A stretch of 64,000 nucleotides of DNA from Takakia lepidozioides (taxonomy: Eukaryota > Streptophyta > Takakiopsida > Takakiales > Takakiaceae). The stretch covers positions 3,722,001-3,786,000 of the forward strand of contig CM060731.1 in NCBI GenBank assembly GCA_030704615.1, written 5' to 3'. The position numbers and the translations under genes are program-made. Shown in pieces: positions 54,793 through 64,000 of the stretch; the first letter of the stretch is position 1, and the number at the start of each line of letters is the position of its first letter. The notes under the pieces are model-generated. The model saw only the letters and a list, made by a program, of their open reading frames with translations, ran no database searches and was not told where the DNA came from.

Positions 54793-55160
54793 AATAGAGT
54801 TATCCGTAAAGTGAGCCTGAGTTTGGTACCCTGTTTGGACCCGAGTTACGGGTTTCATCCTGAGTTTGAGTTAATCCGTAAAGTGCAGAAAACTGAGCAC
54901 GAAGTCAAAAAAGAGGGCACCAAATCACAAACTGGGGATGAGGGTAGCAGCAGCTCCTGAGCTCTGACCGCCTCCGCCTCGACGACTAACAAAACTCGGG
55001 CACCAAACTCCTGCCACCCCCATTTTCTTAGTCCTGGCAGTTTGGTCCCGTGTTTTTTTCTAGTCGTACCGCTTGATCCTGAGTTTCGAGTTTCATACCG
55101 AGTTTGGCCAAACTCGGGGTTCTCATGCCGAGTTTGGGACCCTTTACGGATAACTCTATT
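54793..55160. mobile_element. MITE with 19-bp perfect inverted ends
   Basis: AATAGAGTTATCCGTAAAG at 54793-54811 and its exact inverse at 55142-55160. If the TA inside each end is the target duplication, the TIR is GAGTTATCCGTAAAG (Tc1/mariner type). GAGTTTGG and CCGAGTTT words recur inside. No ORF. Absent from the matching place in PPR locus B. Confidence 0.8.
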
Positions 55161-55263
55161 GATGGGATTACCTCACGTTCTTTTGCCAGTATACACCATG
55201 AAGAGAACTTCCGCGTCATCGACGATATATGCTAATAGGTTGGAGACCCAAAAGTGAAAATAC

Positions 55264-55513
55264 CTTTCTTCGGCTTCTCTGGAGGCCGGGGAGGCGTCAC
55301 AGCAGCGACTTCGAAGGGTCTGGGGCCTACCATTGGCAGTGGTGATGGCCAGTTCAGCTCCACAGCCTGACATGTTAATCTTCTACAAGATGTAAGACCT
55401 CCCTCCCATTCACCGAAAGGAGAAGACATGCCCTTTGGTGTAGTCTCTCCCCGTGCATACTTTAGAACAGCGGAGGGGCATGCTGCCATACCGTTGAGAG
55501 AGACGAGAAGCAC
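55264..55513 (-). CDS. Candidate first exon in PPR locus A
   Basis: Frame beginning MLLVSLNGMAACPSAVLKYARG with a donor AAAG|GTATTTTC at 55263. A matching exon is found in locus B (60114-60335), sharing LTSCRRLTCQAVELN / FTSCSSLTGHFVELK and a donor at the same place. Shared donor and reading frame argue that it is a real exon. It could supply an organelle transit peptide to the PPR protein about 1.6 kb downstream, which is inference. I do not recognise the protein. Confidence 0.4.
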
Positions 55514-56582
55514 AGCCTAAGCAGCGATCAAAAGCGAAGCGCTCACTCTTCCCAACTCGCGAGAGGTGTTTCCACCGACGACGGAAAGTCGGCTCTTGTT
55601 GCACTCCTCGTATTAGCCTGACAGTTCTTGCACTTCAACTGAAAGCTGTGTTTTATTGAGCGTTTCGAACTCATATTCCATGTAGTCCAGTAGACAATGC
55701 AGGAGAACATTGTCTCCTTTTCACTGAGACAACTGAAAGAGGGAATGCCAATCACGTACAAACTACAAACCCAAGCACAGCCTTAAGGAGCCAAAGGGTG
55801 TCGTATGTGAGGCATGTATATATATATATAAGGTGATGAGCCAGTTTCCTTTCCTTTATTCTCCATTTGCTCTGGACAGTGCCACTACATATGCACTGAC
55901 AGGGTTTAGGAACTAGAATCAAGCTCTTATAATTTCTTGCTTCAGTCTAACAATTGAACCCATTACGCCCATGTTCGACCAACAATACTGGGACCAACCA
56001 AGACTTCCATCCATGGTTGTGATTTACTTCAATCACTGCTCTCAAGTTTTAACAGGTTTTTTGAAACTGCTTGTCGAATCGGCTCCTCTTTCGCGGAACT
56101 CTCTCCTGCTCTTTGACAGGTTAAGTAGCAAGCATGAAGATGCCAAAGGTGAAGGCTCCTTGTGAACTGGGGAGCTGCTTCCGTGTGTGAGTAATTTTGG
56201 TGATGATAATTAGAAGAGCCCTGGCTCTAAATAAACTGGGCAGCTGCTGGTTCACTTGCGGATGGTGGAATAGATTTCAAGTAATCAATTTGGATGCTTC
56301 TGCAGCTCCCCTGCCAAATACAATGAATAAATGTCAGAATATACTCCAAGAAACTCCCCCTCCAAGTACCCATCTTAATCTTTCGGGGTTTCTTGTTAGA
56401 TCTTTCTATGAGCAAAACTTTCCACCCACATGAGTTTAGAACTTTCTTTCATGCCAATGAACCGGTCAACACATCTTCCGTAATAAGGTTTTCTGTGACA
56501 TTTTGCGTGCAGTTGTTAGAGAATACAGTACTGAATGTCACCTAAATGACAGTCTTTTCTTTCAACTTCTGTCTTGTAGACA
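55514..56582. other. No gene recognised; TA microsatellite
   Basis: A short (TA)n run at about 55816-55832. Otherwise no supported feature. Confidence 0.4.
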
Positions 56583-56866
56583 TTAAAACAACCTGACAAG
56601 TTGCTCACCCAACAATTTTCGTGATGAGATTGGTGGCAGTCTATGGAGGGCATGCCGATGAGCCCAGAATTGATGACAAGCTTCTTTGATGTGATGGTTC
56701 GTGCCCTCAATGCAGTTGCATTCTGGCTCCTTCTGACAACTGTCCTCCATAATTTGTCTAAATTTTGCTGTACTATTCCCTCTGGCAGCTGCAGGCAGCA
56801 TGCCTGATTGCTGCTAAGAGCTGCAGCATGCGTTGAGAATCGTTTTTGCACCTTATTCTGCTACCT
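56583..56866 (-). pseudogene. E/E+ relic of the second PPR gene
   Basis: Past the stop of the PPR ORF the minus strand repeats, in diverged form, the segment that codes HGKVEVAERAAKS..AAAYVLLSNIYAAAARW, and then reads AKFRQIMEDSCQKEPECNCIEG...HIKEAC (56583-56801), the E2/E+ motif (KxMxDxGxxKEPGCSxIEV). No DYW remains. The duplicated segment put the tail out of frame. Confidence 0.7.
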
Positions 56867-58672
56867 TCACAAAGCCATGAATTTTGCAGGCACGCATTGA
56901 GCTCTATCGTCCCACCTGGCAGCTGCAGCATAGATGTTTGAAAGCAGCACATAAGCTGCGGCATCCTGTGGATTACTCTGGATAATGCTTTTTGCTGCAC
57001 GTTCTGCTACCTCCACTTTACCATGAATTCTGCAGGCACCAAGCAAGGCCCTCCACACCCCAGCATCGGGTTTGAATTGAAGTTTCTTAATGAAATCCTC
57101 TGCCTCATCCAGTCGCCCTGAACGGCCAAGAAGGTCCACAACGCAGCCAAAATGATCTGCTGTAGGAGTGAGACCATGATCTCTACTCATGGAATCGAAG
57201 TAATGATGGCCTTCATCCACCAGGCCAACGTGGCTACATGCAGAGAGGAGCGATAAAAAGGTGGTAAGATCTGGCCTCAACCCCTCTTGCTGCATTTGTT
57301 CAAAGAGATGCAGGGCCTCCCTGCCACACCCATGCTGGGCACATCCTGCAATCATGGCATTCCATGAGACCACGTCTCGTTTAGCCATATTGAGGAACAG
57401 TTGATGTGCATCCTTCATGCTCCCGCACTTGGCATACATGTCAGCAAGTGCAGTGTGCAAATTCATACATGACGGAATTCCAGCTTTTATGATGTGAGCA
57501 TGAATCTCTTTGCCCTTTTCCAGGGCTCCTAGACTGGCACACACATTGAGTAGGCATATGAACGTGACTGTGTCGGGAATCACCACCTTCTGTTGCATTT
57601 GCTCATACATCTTGAAAGCCTCCCTACCACCACCATGCTCCGAATATCCTGCGATCAGGGCATTCCATGAGACCACATCTCGTTGACCCATTTTGTCGAA
57701 CACTTGACGCGCATTTCCCATGCTCCCACATTTAACATACATGTCAAGGAGGGCAGTCTCCAGAACCATATCTTGTAAAATTCCAGCTTTCACAATGTCA
57801 GTATGAACCTCCTTGCCCTTTTCCAGGGCTCCTAGGCTGGCACATGCATATAGAATGCAAGTGAAAGTGACACTGTTTGGTAGAAATCCTTCCTTTTGCA
57901 TTTGCTCATAGACACCTAAAGCCTCCCTGCCACACCCATGCTGAGCATATCCTGTGATCATTGCATTCCATGAGACCACATTTCGTTTCGCCATACTGTC
58001 GAATACTTGTTGTGCATCCTTCATGTTCCCGCATTTAGAATACATGTCAGCAAGGGCAGTCTCCAGAATGACATCTGAGACAATTCCAGCTTTCATAATG
58101 TCAGCATGGATTTCTTTGCCCCTTTCCTGGGCTCCTAGACAGCCACATGCATTGAGGATGCAAGTGAACGTTACCCTGTCGGGCACCACCTTTTCTTGCT
58201 GCATTTGCTCGTACATATTTAAAGCCTCCCTACCACAACCATGCTTGCAGTATCCTGTGATCATCATATTCCAGGTAAACGTATCTCGATGAGGCATTTT
58301 GTCAAAGACTTGGCGTGCATCCACAACACTGCCACACTTCGCATACATATTGACAAGGGTGTTGAGAAGAAAGATGCTCTGCTTGAGTCCACTATTGACG
58401 ATGTGTGCATGCACCCGCTTTCCCTCTGCCAGGTCTTTCGTTTTGCCACACTCCTGCAAGATACGGACACATGTCTTGGAGTCTGCCCGAATGCCTGGTT
58501 GATTGAAAATGTGCAGTGCCTCTTTCAGTTGTGCTGCCTTGCAGAGTGTCCTCATGTCCCCAAAAGTGCCTGAAGAGACTCCCTCTCTTGGTCCTCCTTT
58601 GATATCGGTGAGAGAGGCAGTGCTACGTCTGCTCCCAGTCTGATCCCCAACAAAGACATGTGCCTGATTCAA
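56867..58672 (-). CDS. PLS-class PPR protein, truncated at the E motif (601 residues)
   Basis: Starts MNQAHVFVGDQTGSRRS and carries about 14-15 PPR motifs in four P-L-S triplets (ITGYCKHGCG, ITGYAQHGCG, IAGYSEHGGG, IAGCAQHGCG). The end MVDLLGR-like CVVDLLGRSGRLDEAEDF, then WRALLGACRIHGKVEVAERAAKSIIQ and AAAYVLLSNIYAAAARWDD is the E1 motif, then the frame runs into DRAQCVPAKFMAL and stops. It is paralogous to the gene at 51422 and lost its E2/DYW part in the same region. It would act on organellar RNA if targeted there. The frame itself is intact and could be expressed. Confidence 0.9.
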   Translation of the reverse strand: MNQAHVFVGDQTGSRRSTASLTDIKGGPREGVSSGTFGDMRTLCKAAQLKEALHIFNQPGIRADSKTCVRILQECGKTKDLAEGKRVHAHIVNSGLKQSIFLLNTLVNMYAKCGSVVDARQVFDKMPHRDTFTWNMMITGYCKHGCGREALNMYEQMQQEKVVPDRVTFTCILNACGCLGAQERGKEIHADIMKAGIVSDVILETALADMYSKCGNMKDAQQVFDSMAKRNVVSWNAMITGYAQHGCGREALGVYEQMQKEGFLPNSVTFTCILYACASLGALEKGKEVHTDIVKAGILQDMVLETALLDMYVKCGSMGNARQVFDKMGQRDVVSWNALIAGYSEHGGGREAFKMYEQMQQKVVIPDTVTFICLLNVCASLGALEKGKEIHAHIIKAGIPSCMNLHTALADMYAKCGSMKDAHQLFLNMAKRDVVSWNAMIAGCAQHGCGREALHLFEQMQQEGLRPDLTTFLSLLSACSHVGLVDEGHHYFDSMSRDHGLTPTADHFGCVVDLLGRSGRLDEAEDFIKKLQFKPDAGVWRALLGACRIHGKVEVAERAAKSIIQSNPQDAAAYVLLSNIYAAAARWDDRAQCVPAKFMAL

Positions 58673-59929
58673 ATGTGCTATCCTGCATGGCTCAAAAAGT
58701 CCTAGTCACAACCTTAAAAATTTTAACTTCACCAATACACCTCACAGTTCCTTGACACTTCAAGAAAATATCTAAAGTCCCCTTGCTACCTATTTACGGG
58801 GTTACAAGACTCCAGTAGTAGTCTGAGAATAATCTGTCTTCACGTGATTTGAATCCTTGACTTGTCATCAACACAATACCCACCTTCACAGTGGGTGTTG
58901 ACATTAGACCCCTCACCAGATTCTACTAGACTTTATGTCATGGCTTCTAGCTCTGTCTTCACGCAAGCAGGGTTTGCTGGATGCTCAATCCAAAGGCCCT
59001 GCTTTGTGTGCTCATGTGAAGTCTGGTGGTCTTGGTCTTATCTGTTAAAAAGCCATGAGGCTGCAGCAGAGCACTGATAGCTTTAACCATGGCGTCATGT
59101 AGACCAGGCTACGACAACCCAAACTCCACACTGACTGTTTTAAACAACTGGCCACAACTATGCCGTCCACCTTGAAGAACCACTGTCAAAGGCGTGTGAC
59201 ACAGGCTGATTTCATATGAAATAGTCAAAGCACCTGAGACCATGGTCTAATCTGTAAAAAGACATCACCACACCAGTTCAATAAATGTCAATCTCCTTTA
59301 CATCATAGCTCAATGTGATGAGCAGTCAGTAATAAAGGAAGCTAGCCTCACCTTATCACACCTTTTGTCCCACCATTGTGAAGGATCTGAGATAAGTCCC
59401 ACCAATGTTGTTCTAAGCTCATTGTATGGCCTGCATGCAAACACCGCTACAATCCAGATCTTTAGCATTTCCTAATAACCTGAGAATTTTTGAGGAATGC
59501 TACTGTAAAAACTCTCTCTGTGTAGCAATGCAATCACAGCCACAAGTGTCACATCCATGAGGTTGGGAACTAGACGCGCGTAGTGCTCGAATCAACATTC
59601 TCATTTGTAGCATGATGTCTAAAATCGACACTCAATTCCGTGCAACAGGTTTTCGTTGGCTGTGCAGGAGCGCCCCATCCGCGGGAAGTATGCTCTCGAA
59701 TGTACATCACAGTCACCATTTGCAGGGAAGGGTCAATCAGTACATCCCTCCCACCAATGTCCGCGTCAAGTCTATGGTCACGAGACTCTTTGCATAATGA
59801 AAGAGACCAAAGCGCTCCAGGAATTCGCAGCTGGATTTCCGTGAGCTATGCGTAAGCCTGTCATCATCCTCACCCCGAGGACAACCAAAGTGGGTGTTCC
59901 CCAAAGTAAGGTATCCCGCAGGTAGATAC

Positions 59930-59967
<38 letters not shown>

Positions 59968-60113
59968 CAACGAATAGAGTACAAATACAACATAAACTCC
60001 CGAAAATACTGACCGAAATCGGTGATATGCCTCCTGGGTTCTTCAATGACATGAAAACTAGATACTGGATCGCTGAGTTAACTAAGAGACCCAAAAGATG
60101 TTGCACCTCCTAC
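58673..60113. other. Upstream part of PPR locus B
   Basis: Segments resemble 53870-54480 of locus A. The (CT)n tract at 59932-59964 is annotated separately. No ORF recognised. Confidence 0.45.
59932..59964 (+). repeat. (CT)n microsatellite
   Basis: 33 bp of uninterrupted CT dinucleotides. Confidence 0.98.
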
Positions 60114-60335
60114 CTCTCTCGGTTTCTTTACAGACCGTGGAGGCAGTCCGTGCTTCGGGTTCATCGTCCAGGTGGATGCCCGCTTCAGCTCCACAAAATG
60201 GCCTGTCAAGCTACTGCATGATGTAAACCCGCAAGCCCGTTCCCAATAAATTGACGCCTGCCTGTCTTCTTGCGCGCAGAAGAACCCCGAGCTCCCTGCC
60301 ATCGCTGTTGCTTGCGAGCGCATCCTTTCCTGCAT
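60114..60335 (-). CDS. Candidate first exon in PPR locus B
   Basis: Frame MQERMRSQATAMAGSSGFFC... ending at the donor CCGAGAG|GTAGG (60113). Its second half matches the candidate exon at 55264-55513; the N-terminal halves differ, as expected for transit-like sequences. Function unknown. Confidence 0.4.
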
Positions 60336-60846
60336 TTATATATCTATGTATAAACTGTACACGATGACTGTAGTGACTTTCTACCGCAGGATGAATGTCT
60401 TGTACCAAAGTCTTCTGAAGTTGACCTGAAGATCTGGGCCGTGGAAAAGCATTTCCAGGATTTTATATTCAGAATTCCAGAAGACCCATCTCTCTTCTTC
60501 CCTCCATCGATTTCTCGACAGAGAATGGTAGTGGGGAACGATCCATCCCTTGCATGCATGGCCTCTTCCTGAGGTTTTGTGTCGGTACCTGATGGTAGTT
60601 TTCACGTTATTTTTTTCCCGCCTCAGGTTGTGACTGTCTGTGTTGGGGGTGCTGTGGTTTAGTTGCCGTGTCCTTTTTTTAGTTCACGACTGTTATAAAG
60701 TTTCTCAGATTCTTTAAAGAGGCACAGCTGCGGGGTGCGCAAGCGACGAGGGTTTTGTTTCTGTGGGTTTCTCTACCTTGACTTGAGATTGTTGTGGAAT
60801 AGGAGAGAGAGGCAAAGCTGCATGGTACAGCACCTGTGTAGGCAGA
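60336..60846 (+). promoter_or_regulatory. Promoter and leader of NUA
   Basis: No ORF. A TATAAA at 60694-60699 lies about 150 bp before the NUA ATG and is a plausible TATA box. Confidence 0.4.
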
Positions 60847-61152
60847 ATGCCTCTGTTTATGTCAGATACGGAGCTCGAGCAGGAAAGAGGCAATCTCAGT
60901 GTGGTAGTTGGACGCGCCGATGTGTACATACGGGACCTTCAAACGCAGCTGGAGACACACAAGGCCCGGGCGGACGCGGCTGCCATCAATGCGGAACAAA
61001 CATGTGCTTTGATCGAACAGAAATTTCTGGCTCTCTCTGCCCAGTTTTCTCAGCTTGAAAGTGAGAAGGAGCAAGGCTTGGCCACGTTGGACCGCCGGTC
61101 CACTGAGCTCGCTCAAGCTCAGGCACAAACACACAAGTTGGAGATCGAATCT
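60847..61152 (+). CDS. Nuclear pore anchor NUA/TPR, exon 1
   Basis: The ATG at 60847 gives MPLFMSDTELEQE..., closely like the start of plant NUA (the TPR/Mlp1 homologue): E..RADVYIRDLQTQL, RADAAAINAEQTCALIEQKFLALS, and SELAQAQAQTHKLEIES-like TELAQAQ. Heptads indicate a coiled coil. The exon ends in phase 0 at a GTATGT donor (61153). NUA/TPR forms the nuclear basket filament and acts in mRNA export, SUMO balance and spindle-checkpoint anchoring. Only the first ~150 residues of a protein of about 2,000 lie in this window. Confidence 0.92.
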
Positions 61153-62160
61153 GTATGTGTTTTCTGCCCTCCAATTCGTCCAGCTTGCAGTAATTAGGGG
61201 AATTTCGATGCAGGGAGGTTTGCATTGTTCTTTACGTACTTTTCTCACTCCCCCCTTGTAATCAATCAGTGAAGTAGCTAAAACAGTGCCTATTAGTCTG
61301 TCCATGTCAAGACTTATTAAGCAACCACTACGAGGGTGAATGACGAACCTGCCAGTAGATGGATTTCCTCTCCAGCATGAGACGTGGAGAACAAGGAGAA
61401 TTTTGAGTCCACTTCAATCATCGTCACACTTATGAACAACGCTCCTCTCCAACTCTCCGTCAGCTTTTTGTCTAGTATACCCATGGGGCTCTTCACACAC
61501 CATTCAAATTACAACTCTGGGGGGGTTTTAGTGGCGCCAGTCAACTGAAGCCTTGAAGAATGCATAGCGTGCTTGGGATGTGTGTGCAAATGAGACCAAT
61601 ATTAGGGTTTTACTTTCATGTTAGGGTTTTTCATTCTTTTCAATGCCTCAATAGCACTAGATTCATACTAGGTGTAAGCAGTGCTGCAGCTAGATGCCAT
61701 ACCTCTTGCAGTGGCCATTCCATTGTAGCCAGGGAATAGTCTGCTGCACAAATTCTACATGGGAACTGCGGTCAGTGGATGAGCTGTTACATGTCAGGTG
61801 TGAAAAACCTGAGAACTGTAGGCGCATGCTGTCTAAGGCAGGATATTGGAAAGACATCAGCAGGCTTACAGCAAGCAAGTGCCCCCTGCACAGAGTTTGT
61901 TTATTTAATACTTTTTAAATTTCATGTGATAGGATAATGAGTTGCGTAAAAGAGAAGCCCACATGTGTTCCATTTTAGCCTAAGAGAAGAAGAGATGAAA
62001 TGCTTCCGCTTACCTGTAATGAAGGCTAATTGCAGTGCATGAAATGTGTTGGATTGATGTGGTAAACATGCTATTCAGGGTAGAAAGCCAGGAGCCGGAA
62101 TCAACAGCCCTTGTATTCCCACAATAAATTCTCAAAGTACTGCCTGTGAGAATGGTGCAG
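61153..62160 (+). other. NUA intron 1
   Basis: 1,008 bp from GTATGT to an AATGGTGCAG acceptor. No other feature recognised in it. Confidence 0.8.
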
Positions 62161-62307
62161 ATAAAACATCAGAGTGACACCGAGCGACTGTCCTTTGAGC
62201 TAGGAGAGCTGCGTAAGGCAAAGCAAGAATTGTTGCAAGTGGTGGAACAGAAGAATGCAGAGCTGGACGAGAAAAATGCATCAATTAAGTCTTATCTAAA
62301 CAAAGTG
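62161..62307 (+). CDS. Nuclear pore anchor NUA/TPR, exon 2
   Basis: Follows the GCAG acceptor: IKHQSDTERLSFELGELRK, ELLQVVEQKNAELDEKNASI, KSYLNKV, aligned with the second coiled-coil segment of plant NUA (SELHKSKRQLMELLEQKDAEISEKNSTIKSYLDKIV pattern). 147 bp, phase 0 on both sides if the donor is GTGAAA at 62308. The next exons are beyond the window; downstream DNA is filled with LINE fragments. Confidence 0.85.
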
Positions 62308-62455
62308 GTGAAATCTCTTACCCTCCAACGTGGACAATTTGGTGCTTCAAGGGCCACTCTAGGAAAGGAGACTTACTCAGCTCAGACTTGCCTTTGTAAG
62401 CGAATATGGGAGGTGTCAATTCAAGCCTTTGTTTGCCTAGCCTTGTGACTGTGCC

Positions 62456-63540
62456 CTTGGGGAGGGAGGGAGGAAGAGAATGTACTCATAAGACGTTGTT
62501 TGCCGTAGCCTTGTGGCCATTGACCCCGCGCCCAGTTTGAGCGGAGCGAGGGCGGGAGAGAATGTACTCATAAGACATTGTTTACCGTAGTCTTGTGGCC
62601 ATTGACCCCGTGCCCAGTTTGAGCGGAACACAAAGGGACAGAACCTACCTTTGTCAGGGGCTGACGCTGGTAGTAAGACTTACCTTGGAATAAACAATTG
62701 ATCCGGGTTTTCCAGATATCCTCTAGAAATCCCTTTACACAAGCATCAACCTGCTGTGTGTGGTTTGCCCAATAACTAGGCCCCAAAAGGGCCTGGGCTT
62801 TTGGCTCGGCCTCGAGACTTTCAAAGTTGGTAAACAGAGGTACAGGCACAATTCCTTTGATAGATTTGAAGAGAGTGTCTCTCTGGTGACAGAACCCTGG
62901 ACAATGAATCAGAAAATGAATATTGTCTTCAGGTTGCCCTCACAACGGGCAAGTGCACTCTCCCTTTCCTCTCTGCTTCTGTATGCTGTTGAAAGGAAGG
63001 CTTCCCGCCCCGAGTTTAAATTTCAGTCTAGTGCCGAGAGTGCGTAGACCCTTGAGGTCATCCATGATGATCACAGACTGGAAACAAGTTCAGGGAAGTT
63101 TTCTGCCTAACGTCATTTTCATCAGACAATTTCCTGGCAACAGACATGGCTTTTGACACCACAGCCTCTAAGTCAGATTTATCCAGCAGGGTCAAGACTT
63201 GCGGGCTAAGATTCAGATCCTTGAGAATCTCTTCTACTCTCTTCTGCCAGAACTGAGCCTGTTTGACAGGGCGATCCTGCTTCCAAGATATAGAGTCAAT
63301 TAACTTAGGATATCTGATGTTGGACATATGTTGCAGCTGACCCCACCATCTGACTTGAATTCATCTCGTTGAGAGCTTAAGGAAGGGATGCCAAACTCAC
63401 CCCGAACAGCCACATTGGCTGTTTTGGAGCATGCTGACATGCACTCCTTAAGCACACCCACACCCACTTGAATGGATTCTAGAGACTTAGCCTGGTTGGA
63501 GTTATCAACCCATATTGCAGATGCGTAGGAGGGAGGGAGA
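62456..63540 (-). mobile_element. LINE (L1-like) ORF2 C-terminal fragments
   Basis: Read on the minus strand: KTANVAVRGEFGIPSLSSQRDEF, QHMSNIRYPKLIDSISWK, KDLNLSPQVL, and a CPLCEGNL-type finger remnant, in order as at the C-terminus of plant L1-like ORF2 proteins. Frames shift several times. Two 3' ends sit next to each other (TGTACTCATAAGAC at 62481 and 62563), each preceded by a purine-rich simple repeat on the plus strand. Confidence 0.7.
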
Positions 63541-64000
63541 GAGAGAGAGAGAATGTACTCATAAGACTTTGTTTGCCATAGCCTTGTGGCCATAGACCCC
63601 GTGCTGGGTTTGGACGGAACATACCATTGTGAGGGGCTCACTCCAGTAGTGTGACTTACCTTGGAATAAATAAGTAGTTTGTGCTTTCCAGATATCCTCT
63701 AGAAAGCCCTTCACACAAGCATCAACCTGTGAGCTGCCCAGCAATTAGATCTCAACAGGGTCAGGGCTTAAGGCTCAGCCTCAAGATTTTCGAAGTTGGT
63801 GAACAGAGGTGCAGGAACAATGTCCTGGTGTTCCTGAAGAGGGTCACTCTATGGTGAGACTATCCCGGACAATGTGTCAGAAAATGGATATTGAATTCAG
63901 GCTGCCTGCACATCGGACAATCCTTTTCCTCTCTGCATCTGTTTATTGTTCGAAGGCAGGCTTCCTGCCCTGAGTTTAAATTTCAGTTGAGTGCCAAGGG
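63541..64000 (-). mobile_element. Second LINE 3' fragment, continuing past the window
   Basis: Repeats 62560-63010 with offset 991 bp (TGTACTCATAAGAC at 63554). It starts with a GAGAGAGA tract (63536-63552), which on the minus strand is the CT-rich tail of the LINE. Confidence 0.75.

Larger units (their letters stand above)
62308..64000 (+). other. NUA intron 2 (partial), packed with LINE sequence
   Basis: No further NUA exon is recognisable before the window ends. The stretch from about 62456 holds minus-strand LINE fragments. Confidence 0.6.

Noticed and set aside
54384-54797. 137-residue plus-strand frame before the MITE
   Set aside because: No motif; the matching region of PPR locus B does not keep the frame open.

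Overview
This is nuclear DNA of a land plant, and most of it is transposable-element debris. The host genes point to a seedless plant (fern, lycophyte or bryophyte; I cannot choose firmly). They are two PLS-class pentatricopeptide-repeat (PPR) genes with very regular repeats and DYW-type relics, a GNA-type mannose-binding lectin, an intronless trihelix factor, the first exons of the nuclear-pore anchor NUA/TPR, and a broken intron-bearing copy of ribosomal protein eS1 (RPS3a). No bacterial operons, CRISPR arrays or rRNA genes are visible.

1-8 kb: a decayed Ty3/gypsy chromovirus (copy 1) whose 3' LTR is split by a small non-autonomous CACTA element (GGG target duplication). Next comes a foldback-like unit with palindromic 116-bp repeats around an unknown ORF. 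8-15.2 kb: a CACTA (En/Spm) transposon with a terminal TIR, subterminal repeats, a minus-strand accessory gene that includes a fragment resembling an FCP1-type phosphatase, a shared promoter, and a tnp2 transposase. The tnp2 gene has two frameshifts and is cut by chromovirus copy 2 (15.16-19.59 kb).

19.6-24.6 kb: an LTR of another retroelement that carries a polypurine tract on one side and a primer-binding-like site on the other, next to an unknown ORF split by an amber codon; then the eS1 pseudogene with its last part triplicated. 24.7-34.0 kb: the C-terminal part of a second tnp2 gene (minus strand), interrupted by a complete 6,959-bp chromovirus (copy 3) with matching 725-bp LTRs differing at 6 sites. 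Copy 3 has just two coding lesions. 34-38.9 kb: a TTAA-flanked piggyBac-like MITE, an array of imperfect palindromes, the N-terminal half of tnp2 in the opposite orientation, and an AT-rich tract.

38.9-41.9 kb: a non-LTR element remnant with RNase H, a CCHC finger and 3' hairpins. 43-64 kb is more genic: a tRNA-derived SINE, the lectin, the trihelix gene, a Gly/Ala/Pro repeat ORF, and two PPR loci that form a segmental duplication (about 51.0-55.5 and 56.6-60.3 kb). Both PPR genes have lost their E/DYW tails after local tandem duplications. The window ends in NUA, whose intron has received LINE 3' ends.

The elements interact chiefly by nesting. Chromoviruses copies 2 and 3 both entered tnp2 in its sense orientation, the small CACTA entered a chromovirus LTR and shares TIR bases with the large CACTA, and small MITEs came later. 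All similarity calls are from reading the sequence and recalled family features; no database search was run.
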